64,000 nt of DNA from Clostridium septicum (GTDB taxonomy: Bacteria; Bacillota; Clostridia; Clostridiales; Clostridiaceae). The position numbers and the translations under genes were made by a program. The number at the start of each line of letters is the position of its first letter. Position 1 is the stretch's first letter. Below are positions 52,012-60,629 of this stretch, piece after piece. The notes under the pieces were generated by a model. That model ran no database searches. It was not told the DNA's origin and worked only from the letters and a program-made list of their open reading frames with translations. The DNA is taken from the NCBI RefSeq assembly GCF_003606265.1, contig NZ_CP023671.1, positions 2,232,001 to 2,296,000 on the forward strand. The letters are read 5' to 3'.

Positions 52012-54054
52012 ATGAGGGAGTCAATAAAGAATATATTTGGAGGATTACAGAGAATTGGTAAAGCTTTAATGTTACCAGTAGCATTATTACCAGCAGCTGG
52101 ATTATTATTAGGATTAGGAGTAATATTACAAAATCCGAATTTTTTGGATTCTGCTCCTATATTAAATTTGGACTGGATAAGGTCAATGGCAATAATAATG
52201 GAGTCATCTGGAAATATTATTTTTAATAACTTACCATTAATTTTTGCAGTAGGTGTGGCAGTGGGATTATGTGATGGTGATGGTGTTGCAGGTCTTGCAG
52301 CAATTGTTGGTTTTTTAATTTTAAACGTAACCATGGGGATAGCCGGTGGGATTTCAACTGATATGGTTTCTGAAAGCCCAATTTATGCATACGTTTTAGG
52401 AATACCAACTCTTCAAACAGGAGTATTTGGGGGAATAATAGTAGGACTTGTTTCATCATATCTATATCATAAATTTTACAATATTGAACTACCAGAGTTT
52501 CTAGGCTTCTTTTCTGGAAAAAGATTTGTTCCTATAGTTACAGCTTTGTCAGGTTTAGTTATAGGATTGATTTTATCATTTATATGGCCAACAATACAAT
52601 ATTCATTAATAAATTTTTCAAGAAGTTTAATATATGCAAATCAAACTATAGCAGCATTTGTTTTTGGAGTGGTTGAGAGAGCCTTAATTCCATTTGGGTT
52701 ACATCATATTTGGTATAATCCTTTTTGGTATCAATTTGGGGAATATACTAATGCAGCAGGACAGGTAATAATGGGCGATCAGACAATATTTTTTGCACAA
52801 TTGAAAGATGGAGTCACTATTACAGCTGGAACTTTTATGACTGGAAAATTTCCTTTTATGATGTTTGGATTACCAGCAGCGGCTTTAGCAATGTATCATG
52901 AATCCTATTCAGAAAATAGAAAAGCTATTGCAGGATTACTATTTTCAGCAGCATTAACTTCATTTCTAACAGGGATTACAGAACCAATAGAATTTACTTT
53001 CATTTTTGTAGCACCCGTATTATTTGCTATTCATTGTATTTTTGCAGGGCTTTCATTTATGTTAATGCAATTATTAAACGTAAAGATCGGTTTAACTTTT
53101 TCTGGAGGACTTATAGACTTTTTAATTTTTGGAGTTTTTCCTAATAAAACACCTTGGTATTTTGTAATTATTGTAGGAATTATTTTTTCTATAATTTACT
53201 ATATAGGATTTAGATTTATTATTAGAAAGCTAGATTTAGAAACACCAGGGAGAGAAGAAGAAGAGTTTGGTGTAGATATAAATCTGCAAGGAAGTGAATT
53301 AGCTAACAAGATTTTAAGTGCATTAGGTGGTAAATCTAACGTTACATATTTAGATTCTTGTGTAACTAGATTGAGAGTAACAGTATTAGATTTAAGTCAA
53401 GTTCGAAAAGGAAATTTAAGATCCTTAGGAGCAGCTGGAATAATGACAGTAGGAAATAACTTGCAAATAATATTTGGACCAAAATCAGATATTATAAAGG
53501 AACAAATTAAAGATGTAATAGAGGGAAGAGTTTTAAAAGAAATTCCTAAAAAAAAGGTTAATATAATGAATAAGGGAATAGATACTGGAATGAAAATTTT
53601 TATTCCTGTTTCTGGAAAGTTAATTGCATTAGAAAATGTACCGGACGATGTGTTTTCTATGAAGTTGATAGGAGATGGATTTGCTATAGACCCAATAGAA
53701 AATTTATTATTTTCTCCAGTAAAGGGGGAAATAATATCAATACTTCCTACTAAACATTCAATTACTATTAGAACTGAAGATGGATTAGATGTATTTATAC
53801 ATATAGGAATAGATACTGTAAAACTTAAAGGTGAAGGTTTTGATGTTTTTGTAAAGGAAAATGATATTGTTGATGTTGGTGATAAGTTAATAGAGTTTCC
53901 TAATTATTTGATGGCAGAAAAAATAAAATCAAAAGTAATACCAGTAATATTTAGAAATCTACCTAGAGGTGAGTTTGTATATTTTGAAGAAAATAAATTA
54001 GTTCAAGCAAAAGATAAAAATTTAATACAAATACATAAAAAGATAGAGAGTTAA
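52012..54054 (+). CDS. PTS glucose-family permease EIICBA
   Basis: A 680-residue three-domain enzyme II. EIIC (about 1-410, GLHHIWYNPFWYQFG, GKFPFMMFGLPAAALAMY, GITEPIEFTF), EIIB (about 420-505) with C450 in LDSCVTRLR, and a C-terminal EIIA of the Glc type (about 520-670) with the phospho-His H597 in GLDVFIHIGIDTV. Its EIIA could also serve the EIICB encoded just upstream. RBS AAGGAG precedes ATG 52012. It lies after a terminator, so its level may depend on read-through. Substrate within the glucose/maltose/GlcNAc group is not decidable. Confidence 0.92.
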   Translation: MRESIKNIFGGLQRIGKALMLPVALLPAAGLLLGLGVILQNPNFLDSAPILNLDWIRSMAIIMESSGNIIFNNLPLIFAVGVAVGLCDGDGVAGLAAIVGFLILNVTMGIAGGISTDMVSESPIYAYVLGIPTLQTGVFGGIIVGLVSSYLYHKFYNIELPEFLGFFSGKRFVPIVTALSGLVIGLILSFIWPTIQYSLINFSRSLIYANQTIAAFVFGVVERALIPFGLHHIWYNPFWYQFGEYTNAAGQVIMGDQTIFFAQLKDGVTITAGTFMTGKFPFMMFGLPAAALAMYHESYSENRKAIAGLLFSAALTSFLTGITEPIEFTFIFVAPVLFAIHCIFAGLSFMLMQLLNVKIGLTFSGGLIDFLIFGVFPNKTPWYFVIIVGIIFSIIYYIGFRFIIRKLDLETPGREEEEFGVDINLQGSELANKILSALGGKSNVTYLDSCVTRLRVTVLDLSQVRKGNLRSLGAAGIMTVGNNLQIIFGPKSDIIKEQIKDVIEGRVLKEIPKKKVNIMNKGIDTGMKIFIPVSGKLIALENVPDDVFSMKLIGDGFAIDPIENLLFSPVKGEIISILPTKHSITIRTEDGLDVFIHIGIDTVKLKGEGFDVFVKENDIVDVGDKLIEFPNYLMAEKIKSKVIPVIFRNLPRGEFVYFEENKLVQAKDKNLIQIHKKIES

Positions 54055-54170
54055 ATATATTATAAAGATTATATTTAAATAGATTTATTTGGTAAATTTA
54101 GCTTTATAACACCTTAAATTTAAAGTATAATAATATAAAGAGTGCAAATATCAAAATTAATTATATGAAT

Positions 54171-54206
54171 AAAGGGAATGGTAAGCCAAGCCGTTCCCTT
54201 TTTATA
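54171..54206 (+). terminator. Terminator after the PTS genes
   Basis: AAAGGGAATGG (54171-54181) pairs with GCCGTTCCCTTT (54190-54201), with one G-T pair, then T5. Confidence 0.85.
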
Positions 54207-54275
54207 TTATAGAATAATATAATTATTAATGGAAAGAATTATATTTAAAATAAGTATAATTAAGGGGGATATATT

Positions 54276-54941
54276 ATGGGGAAAAAAGATAAGAATATTA
54301 TTGAATATAATTTTTATACAAAGGGTGAAGAAATAGCTAATGCAATAACACATGGTATAGGAACAATACTTTCAGTAGTAGGAGTTGTTTTTTTATTAAT
54401 TTTGGCGGTAAAATCACAAAATACTTACAAAATATTAGGAACATCCGTGTATAGCTTTTGTTTGATAATATTATACTTAGATTCTACATTATATCATTCA
54501 TTACCAGGTAAAATTACTAAAAAAGTATTTAGAATATTAGATCATGCATCTATATATTTGCTAATAGCAGGAACATATACTCCATTATTAATTATATTAT
54601 TGAATCAAGATAAGACATCTATGATAATATTAATAACTATATGGATTATGGCTATAATTGGAATAGTATTTAAAGCTATATGGGTAGGTAAAATGGAGTT
54701 ATTATCAACCATAATTTATATTTTTATGGGATGGGCTATAGTATTTAACATAAAAACTGTTTTAAATATTGTTCCAGCTAATATTCTATTTTATGTTGTA
54801 ATAGGAGGTATAGCATATACATTAGGATGTATATTTTTTGGATTGGATAAAATGCCTTATAATCATGCAATATGGCATATATTTGTTATGATAGGAAGTG
54901 CATTACACTATATTGCTATATTTTTATGTGTACTAATATAA
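54276..54941 (+). CDS. Haemolysin III/PAQR family membrane protein
   Basis: A 221-residue seven-helix protein. The family histidines are seen: EEIANAITHGIGTILSVVG (residue about 25), STLYHSLP (about 72), LDHASIYLLIAGTYTP (about 88) and HAIWHIFVMIGSALHYIAIF (about 195-215). These bind zinc in PAQR hydrolases. Bacterial members are called haemolysin III or YqfA and are linked to membrane homeostasis; haemolysis is not a safe inference. RBS AAGGGGGAT before ATG 54276. Confidence 0.9.
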   Translation: MGKKDKNIIEYNFYTKGEEIANAITHGIGTILSVVGVVFLLILAVKSQNTYKILGTSVYSFCLIILYLDSTLYHSLPGKITKKVFRILDHASIYLLIAGTYTPLLIILLNQDKTSMIILITIWIMAIIGIVFKAIWVGKMELLSTIIYIFMGWAIVFNIKTVLNIVPANILFYVVIGGIAYTLGCIFFGLDKMPYNHAIWHIFVMIGSALHYIAIFLCVLI

Positions 54942-54958
54942 ACAAAAGGAGATAGAAA

Positions 54959-55207
54959 ATGAGAGATATTTTAAATAGTAGAGGAAAAATATTCAGACAC
55001 TTTAAAGGTGATTTATATTTATTAGAGGATTTTGTAACTCACTCAGAAACGCAAGAAAAATTAGTTTTATATAGAGCTTTATATGGAGAGTGTGGTTTAT
55101 ATGTAAGGCCATATAATATGTTTTTAGAAGAAGTCCCTAAGGAGAAAATTAATCCAACAGGGCAAAAATATAGATTTGAAGAATATATAGTAAAAAGTAA
55201 AAAATAA
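54959..55207 (+). CDS. DUF1653 family protein
   Basis: An 82-residue protein with the DUF1653 pattern: YLLEDFVTHSETQEKLVLYRALYGECGLYVRPYNMFLEEV, a small SH3-like fold of unknown function. RBS AAAGGAG precedes ATG 54959, 17 bases after the haemolysin III-like gene, so the two are probably one transcript. Confidence 0.85.
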   Translation: MRDILNSRGKIFRHFKGDLYLLEDFVTHSETQEKLVLYRALYGECGLYVRPYNMFLEEVPKEKINPTGQKYRFEEYIVKSKK

Positions 55208-55365
55208 ATTATTAATAAAATATGAATAAAAAATACTAGTTAATAATTAGATTACTGATTATATTAAGTCTAAATAATAAGGCCTAATTAGATAAAAGAT
55301 TATCATTTTAAGTTGAATATTAACAAAGAATAAGTTGTATTCATAAAAAGTTATTATTTATAACG
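55208..55365. other. AT-rich gap before the GH63 promoter
   Basis: No gene seen. AGATTACTGAT near 55249 looks like a decayed start of another RAT element but has no GGCAA partner. Confidence 0.35.
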
Positions 55366-55394
55366 TTGATTTATTCACTAACAAACAGTAGAAT
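55366..55394 (+). promoter_or_regulatory. Promoter of the GH63-like gene
   Basis: TTGATT (55366-55371), a 17-base spacer and TAGAAT (55389-55394). Confidence 0.6.
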
Positions 55395-55404
55395 AAGATT
55401 AAGA

Positions 55405-55420
55405 AAAAAACGATTACAAA
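55405..55420 (+). promoter_or_regulatory. cre-like site downstream of the promoter
   Basis: AAAAAACGATTACAA fits the 3' part (ARCGNWWWCAW) of the CcpA cre consensus but lacks the 5' TG. Its position just after the -10 would suit catabolite repression. Confidence 0.35.
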
Positions 55421-55427
55421 TATATTA

Positions 55428-55510
55428 GGATTGTTACTGAAGAAGGCAATACCTAAATCGAGATTTTATTATTAGTATTTCTAGCATATCTTGATTTAGG
55501 TATTTTTTTG
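55428..55510 (+). promoter_or_regulatory. Third RAT-like site and terminator, before the GH63-like gene
   Basis: GGATTGTTACTG, AAGAA, GGCAATACCT (55428-55454): the RAT ends are kept but the apical part is two to three bases shorter than in the two RATs near licT. AATACCTAAATCGAGA (55448-55463) pairs with TCTTGATTTAGGTATT (55489-55504) and T7 follows. Control by LicT is inferred. Confidence 0.75.
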
Positions 55511-55580
55511 TTTGTAATTATTTTATAGTTGTCGCTACAAAAATAGTTATTATTTTAAATATAAGGAGTGTTGATTAATT

Positions 55581-58090
55581 ATGGCTTTTAGAATGAAAAA
55601 AAATCTATTGTAACTTCATTAGTTTCAGTTGCAATAATTGCTAATTTAGGAAGTATTAATGTTTTAGCTCAAGATAGTAGATCAAAAATAACAGATTTTG
55701 CAAATGTATTAAATATAACGGCAGCACCAACTAATCAGTTATATGCTGGATACTCAACAAATAGATATAATAACTTTTCTGATATGGGAGCATGGCATGG
55801 ATATTATTTACCAGAAAAAGAAGCAACTAATTTATATGGTGGATTTGCGGGACCAGTAATAATAGGAGAAGAATATCCTATTAATATGTCAGACACTATA
55901 AGTAAAATTACAGTAAGTGATGCAGGAACAGGAAAAGTATATGATTTAACTGATTCAGAAGTAAAAAGCAGTTTTAATTATTATCCTGGAAGATTAGAGC
56001 AAGTATATGAGCTTAAAGATTTTAAATTAACATTAGAATTAATTTTTGCTAGCAATAGAAGTGCTTTAATAAAAACAAACATAGAAAATAAAACAGACAA
56101 GGAATTAAACTTAGATTTAGAGTGGACTGGTAGTATATTTAATAATTATAAAGAAAAAGAAAATGGCACAGTTTATAATTTAGGACAAACTATAGAAGAA
56201 ACTACAAAAGGTGTACAAGTTAATTTCTCAAATATTAGAGATACTTGGAGATTTTTCTCAACAGAAGAAGCTAAGTTTACAGTAGAGTATGGTGGAGAGA
56301 ATATTGAAACTTCTATTGATGGAAATAGTTATAAAAGTGTACTTAAAGATGATGTAATAATACAACCAGGAAATAGTTTTGAAACTTATTCAACTCAAAG
56401 TTATACTTTTACAAATACTGAACTTGAAGCAGAAAAAGAAAAAATTAATAATATGTTAGTAAATGGGAATAAATATTTTGAGGGAAATAATTCAAGATGG
56501 CAAGGATATTTAGATAAAACTTTTGCTAGTGTTGAAAAAACAACAGATAAGGATTATAAAAATGTAGCAGTAAAATCAATAGAAACATTAACAACTAACT
56601 GGAGAAGTGCAGCAGGTGCTATAAAGCATGATGGTATTGTTCCTTCTATGTCATATAAATGGTTTATAGGAATGTGGGCATGGGATTCATGGAAACAAGC
56701 AGTAGCTACAGCTAAGTTTGATGGAAATCTTGCTAAAAATAATATAAGAGCGTTATTCGATTATCAAATAACAGAAGAGGATGAATTAAGACCTCAAGAT
56801 GCAGGAGCTATAATAGATGCTATATTCTTTAATAAAGATGGTGCTAGAGGCGATGATGGAGGGAATTGGAATGAAAGAAATTCAAAACCAGCATTAGCAG
56901 CTTGGGCAGTTTGGAATGTATATAAAGCTACAGGAGATGTTTCTTTTTTACAAGAAATGTATCCTAAGCTAGTTGCATATCACGAATGGTGGTATACTAA
57001 TAGAGATCATGATAAAAATGGTATAGCAGAATATGGCGGAATGGTACATGAAGCTAATAATAGTAAAGATGAAATTATATTAGCAGCAGCTTGGGAAAGT
57101 GGAATGGATAATGCACCAAGATTTGATGTTGATAAGGGTGTAGATGTATTTGAAAATAAAGATGCTACAGGGAAAGTTGTAGGATATTCAATTAATCAAG
57201 AATCTGTAGATTTAAATGCATATCTTTATGCAGAAAAAGGGTTTTTAAAATCAATGGCTGAGGTGTTAGGGAACACAAGTGATGCTAAAAAGTATGAAGA
57301 AGAAGCTAAAAATGTAAGAGAATATGTTAGCCAATATATGTATGATAAAGAAACTGGTTTTTTCTATGATTTAAAAATAAATGAAGATGGATCACAAAAA
57401 GATTTATTAGTAGAAAGAGGAAAGGGACCAGAAGGATGGATTCCATTATGGGCCAAGATGGTTACTCAAGAGGAAGCAGATGAAGTGGTTAAAAATATGG
57501 TTGATTCAAATAAGTTTGATACTTTTGTTCCATTAGGAACAGCATCAAAAGATAATCCAAGTTTTGAACCAAGTAGATATTGGAGAGGACCGGTATGGCT
57601 AGATCAAGCTTTATATGGAATAGAAGCATTACAAAACTATGGATATGAAAAAGATGCTGAAAGAATGTCTAAAAAGATGTTTAATAATGCAGAAGGATTA
57701 ATGGGAGATGGACCTATAAGAGAAAATTATAACCCTGAAACAGGTGAAGGATTGCATACTAAAAATTTTAGTTGGTCAGCATCAGCATATTATTTAATGT
57801 ACCAAAATACATTAACATCAAATAAAACAACTTCACAAACTGGATTAGAAATACCTAAGAATGAGGTAGCAACACCAAATCCAGAACCAACGCCAAATCC
57901 TAATCTAACGCCAAATCCTAATCCAACACCAAATCCTAATCCAACACCAGAAGAAAATGTAGGAAAGCCTGAAGAAAAGCCAAATGGTAATCTTCCAAAT
58001 ACAGGTACAGCGGTTGGAATATCAGTTTTAGGAATATTAGGAGCAATTGCAACTGGGGCAGGTGCTTTCTTAAGAAGAAAGAAAAAATAA
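55581..58090 (+). pseudogene. GH63-like alpha-glucosidase, sortase anchored, frameshifted in the signal peptide
   Basis: AAGGAGTG precedes ATG 55581 (a second ATG is at 55593), but the frame runs into TAA after ten codons. The cause is an A8 tract (55596-55603); nine A would give MKKKSIVTSLVSVAIIANLGSINVLAQ, a clean signal peptide, in frame with the rest to 58090 (about 832-836 residues). The mature part resembles YgjK-type GH63: MGAWHGYYLPEKEATNLYGG, WFIGMWAWDSWKQAVA, AAWESGMDNAPRFD, RYWRGPVWLDQALYGIEAL, SWSASAYYL. The C-terminus has N-P-N-P-T-P repeats and the sortase signal LPNTG, membrane span and RRKKK. It may be a phase-variable gene, an assembly error or a true pseudogene. RAT and cre-like sites tie it to sugar control. 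Confidence 0.8.
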
Positions 58091-58126
58091 ATTTGGTATT
58101 AAAGTTAATAATTAGTTATAATAAGA

Positions 58127-58158
58127 AGCAGCGAGTTAATTCTCGTTGCTTTTTTTTA
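58127..58158 (+). terminator. Terminator after the GH63-like gene
   Basis: AGCAGCGAG (58127-58135), loop TTAATT, CTCGTTGCT (58142-58150), then T7. Confidence 0.88.
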
Positions 58159-58187
58159 TAAACTTAATTGTAAGGAGGAAGTAAATA

Positions 58188-59099
58188 GTGAATAGTAAAA
58201 CAAAGGGAGTAATATATGCTATTCTATCAGCAGTAGCATTTGGAGCCATGCCAATATTTGCGAAATTGGCATATAATAATGGTTCAAATTCTACGACAGT
58301 TTTAGCAGTAAGATTTTTATTAGCCTCACTAACATTATTTATATACTTTAAAATTAAAAGACAAAACTTTAAAATAAATAAAAAACAACTTTATATTTTA
58401 TGTGTACTAGGAGTTTTTGGTTATACAATTACAAGTGAGACTCTATTTATGTCATATTCTTATTTAAGTGTAGGACTTGCTACAACGGTACATTTTATAT
58501 ATCCAGCTGTTGTATGCCTTATAGGATACCTATTCTTTAAAGAAAGAATAGGTAAAATGAAATTAATAGCATTAATTTTATCTATTATAGGTGTGTTTAT
58601 TTTAGTTGGTTTTGAGAATAAAACTATTAGCATTCTAGGAGTAACATTGGCTTTAATTTCAGGAGTATCCTATGGAGCCAATATAATAGGTTTAAGTTTA
58701 GAGGATATATCTTCTTTAGATAATAAGATAAGTACTTTTTATATATCTATATTTTCAGGTGTAACTATGCTTATTTTAGCTATACTTACTAAAAGACTTA
58801 GTTTAGCGATTAACACAGAAATATTTGTATCATATATTGGAATATCATTAGTTTCAACAATTACATCTATTATTTTTTTGTTAAAAGCCATAGAGGAGAT
58901 TGGAGCTACATCGGCATCTATATTAGCTACCTTTGAACCAATAGTAAGCATAATTTTAGGGGTATTATTTTTTAAGGAAAGTTTTACATTTCCAATGCTA
59001 ATAGGAACAATGGTAATTTTAATATCGGTAATTATTATTGCTAAAAGTAAAGAAGAAAAAGTTATAGAAAAGGAAGAAGATACTAGAAGTAGTTTATAA
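58188..59099 (+). CDS. EamA/DMT-family transporter
   Basis: A 303-residue drug/metabolite transporter with ten hydrophobic segments in two repeated EamA halves (AFGAMPIFAKLAYNNGSNSTTVLAVRFLLASLTLF near the start; ATSASILATFEPIVSIILGVLFFKESF in the second half). Family members export amino acids or other metabolites; substrate is unknown. The start is GTG 58188 behind AAGGAGGAAG. The acidic C-terminal tail (EEKVIEKEEDTR) is cytoplasmic. Confidence 0.9.
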   Translation: MNSKTKGVIYAILSAVAFGAMPIFAKLAYNNGSNSTTVLAVRFLLASLTLFIYFKIKRQNFKINKKQLYILCVLGVFGYTITSETLFMSYSYLSVGLATTVHFIYPAVVCLIGYLFFKERIGKMKLIALILSIIGVFILVGFENKTISILGVTLALISGVSYGANIIGLSLEDISSLDNKISTFYISIFSGVTMLILAILTKRLSLAINTEIFVSYIGISLVSTITSIIFLLKAIEEIGATSASILATFEPIVSIILGVLFFKESFTFPMLIGTMVILISVIIIAKSKEEKVIEKEEDTRSSL

Positions 59100-59112
59100 G
59101 AATATTTAAATT

Positions 59113-59148
59113 AAAAATAAAAGAGATTTGAATCTCTTTTATTTTTAA
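59113..59148. terminator. Bidirectional terminator between convergent genes
   Basis: AAAAATAAAAGAGATT (59113-59128) pairs with AATCTCTTTTATTTTT (59131-59146). Confidence 0.75.
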
Positions 59149-60071
59149 TTTGTAAGCTTATTAGAAGAAAGCCATGAAGAATAAGAGGTTTTATAATTGG
59201 AATCCATATTTTCTAAAGTATAGTTATAAAAGTACTCTAGAAATTTTGCTCTAGACTTATTATCTGTAAGAACTACACCACCATTAGTAACTTGCTCTTT
59301 TAGTATATCTTCTAATGGAATTTTATTTTTATTTTTCATCATTTGATAAAGAACCATGAAAGTTGTGGTTCTACCTTGACCTTGATGACAATGAAAATGT
59401 AGATGTTCATTGCTATCTAGATTAACAATAAATTCAATAAAATCATCTACTGTTGAAGGTGTAGGTATTTTAGCATCTCTAACAGCGAAGCGAACGTAAT
59501 TAAGATTTGCGTTTTTAACAGCTTTACCTTCACTTAAAACATTTTTTACTTCAATAGTTTTCTTGAATTCACCAGATTTGCTATATAAATTTAATGATTC
59601 TTCTTTAGCTATAGAAGAAAGGTCCTTTTTTTCAGATTTTAGTGTCTCCTTAGATGATAATCCGCTATTAATTAATTTAAATAGACTATAAAAGCTTATA
59701 GCAGTATCATCTACAAAACCATGAGATTCTTGTCTTAAATCCACAATAGTAATATTATCTGTTCCTACAGCCTCTTTTATATCATCAAGTTGACTAGGAA
59801 CAAATTGAGCACTACCTGAAATATTTAAATCTTTAATATCTCTAAATCTATTAGGCAATGAATTTTTTGAACGAGTATCAAGAATATTGAATTTATCCGC
59901 AATAAATGGATAAGGTGTAGATAAAGGTATTGGTTCTGTAGAAGCATAGCTTATAATAAAAGTAGGAAATAAGCAAATGGGCAATATTAGTAAAGAAATT
60001 CTTATAAGTGTATTTTTAAGTATTTTTGAATTATATTGTTTAGTACAGACAAACTTTTTAAAATAAATCAT
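59145..60071 (-). CDS. Secreted PTP-like phytase/inositol phosphatase
   Basis: A 308-residue protein with an N-terminal membrane segment or signal (about 22-44). The cysteine-phosphatase P-loop is H227-C228-HQGQG-R234 in LHFHCHQGQGRTTTFM. The N-terminal part FRDIKDLNISGSAQFVPSQLDDIKEAVGTDNITIVDLRQESHGFVD matches the partial barrel of the Selenomonas-type PTP-like phytases. Such enzymes strip phosphate from inositol polyphosphates; a protein phosphatase role is an alternative. RBS AAGGAGG precedes the ATG at 60071. Confidence 0.85.
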   Translation of the reverse strand: MIYFKKFVCTKQYNSKILKNTLIRISLLILPICLFPTFIISYASTEPIPLSTPYPFIADKFNILDTRSKNSLPNRFRDIKDLNISGSAQFVPSQLDDIKEAVGTDNITIVDLRQESHGFVDDTAISFYSLFKLINSGLSSKETLKSEKKDLSSIAKEESLNLYSKSGEFKKTIEVKNVLSEGKAVKNANLNYVRFAVRDAKIPTPSTVDDFIEFIVNLDSNEHLHFHCHQGQGRTTTFMVLYQMMKNKNKIPLEDILKEQVTNGGVVLTDNKSRAKFLEYFYNYTLENMDSNYKTSYSSWLSSNKLTN

Positions 60072-60262
60072 ATATCTAAAACCTCCTTAAGTATAGTTTT
60101 AAATATAGTTTGTACTTATATAAAACAAAATATCCAACTTTTACTTAGAATACAAAAAACAAAAAAAGGTTAATATAATAGTGTAAACAAAATAACTCAT
60201 TAAAAAGAAATTTTTAATATGTTAGTTTACAAAAAAGCCTAAGGCCAAAGGAGGAATTGCAA

Positions 60263-60445
60263 ATGTCAAAAGCATTAGTTCCAGAAGCAAAAAATGGATT
60301 GAACGCATTTAAAAATGAGGTAGCATCAGAAATAGGAATACTATTTTCAGATTATAATGGTGACCTAACAGCTAGACAATGTGGTTCCGTAGGTGGCGAA
60401 ATGGTAAAAAGAATGGTTGAACAATACGAAAGCTCACTAAAATAA
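60263..60445 (+). CDS. Alpha/beta-type small acid-soluble spore protein
   Basis: A 60-residue SASP that coats and protects spore DNA. The GPR cleavage region ASEIGILF (residues 21-28) and DNA-binding GSVGGEMVKRMVEQYE (41-56) are present. C40 in RQCGSVGG replaces the more usual small or Asn residue. ATG 60263 follows AAAGGAGG at eight bases; an in-frame TTG at 60257 is rejected. Expression is expected from sigma-G, but I see only a weak candidate (GAATAC near 60148 with TAATATA about 17 bases on). Confidence 0.93.
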   Translation: MSKALVPEAKNGLNAFKNEVASEIGILFSDYNGDLTARQCGSVGGEMVKRMVEQYESSLK

Positions 60446-60456
60446 GCCATAAGGAC

Positions 60457-60567
60457 AACATTACTAAATTAATAGGACAACGGTTATGGATATACCACCA
60501 AAGTTTTAAGTAATGTCAACCATTCAAAAATGAAAAGAGAGATACTTTTAAAGTATCTCTCTTTTCG
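60457..60567 (+). terminator. Structured 3' region and terminator of the SASP gene
   Basis: ACATTACT near 60457 pairs with AGTAATGT near 60511, enclosing two GGACAAC copies. The terminator follows: AAAAGAGAGATACTTT (60533-60548) with AAAGTATCTCTCTTTT (60550-60565). Confidence 0.65.
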
Positions 60568-60629
60568 TTGTATATAAAAATTATTTATGATAAAATTAGA
60601 ACAGAAGTTCGCGATAAAGGTGATATATT

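Noticed and set aside
52223-52459. Histidine-rich minus-strand ORF opposite the EIICBA gene
   Set aside because: A shadow of the PTS coding sequence; the His run arises from reversed ATG/ATA codons.
57870-57950. Tandem repeat encoding N-P-N-P-T-P considered as a separate element
   Set aside because: It is the wall-spanning linker of the GH63-like protein just before its LPNTG signal.
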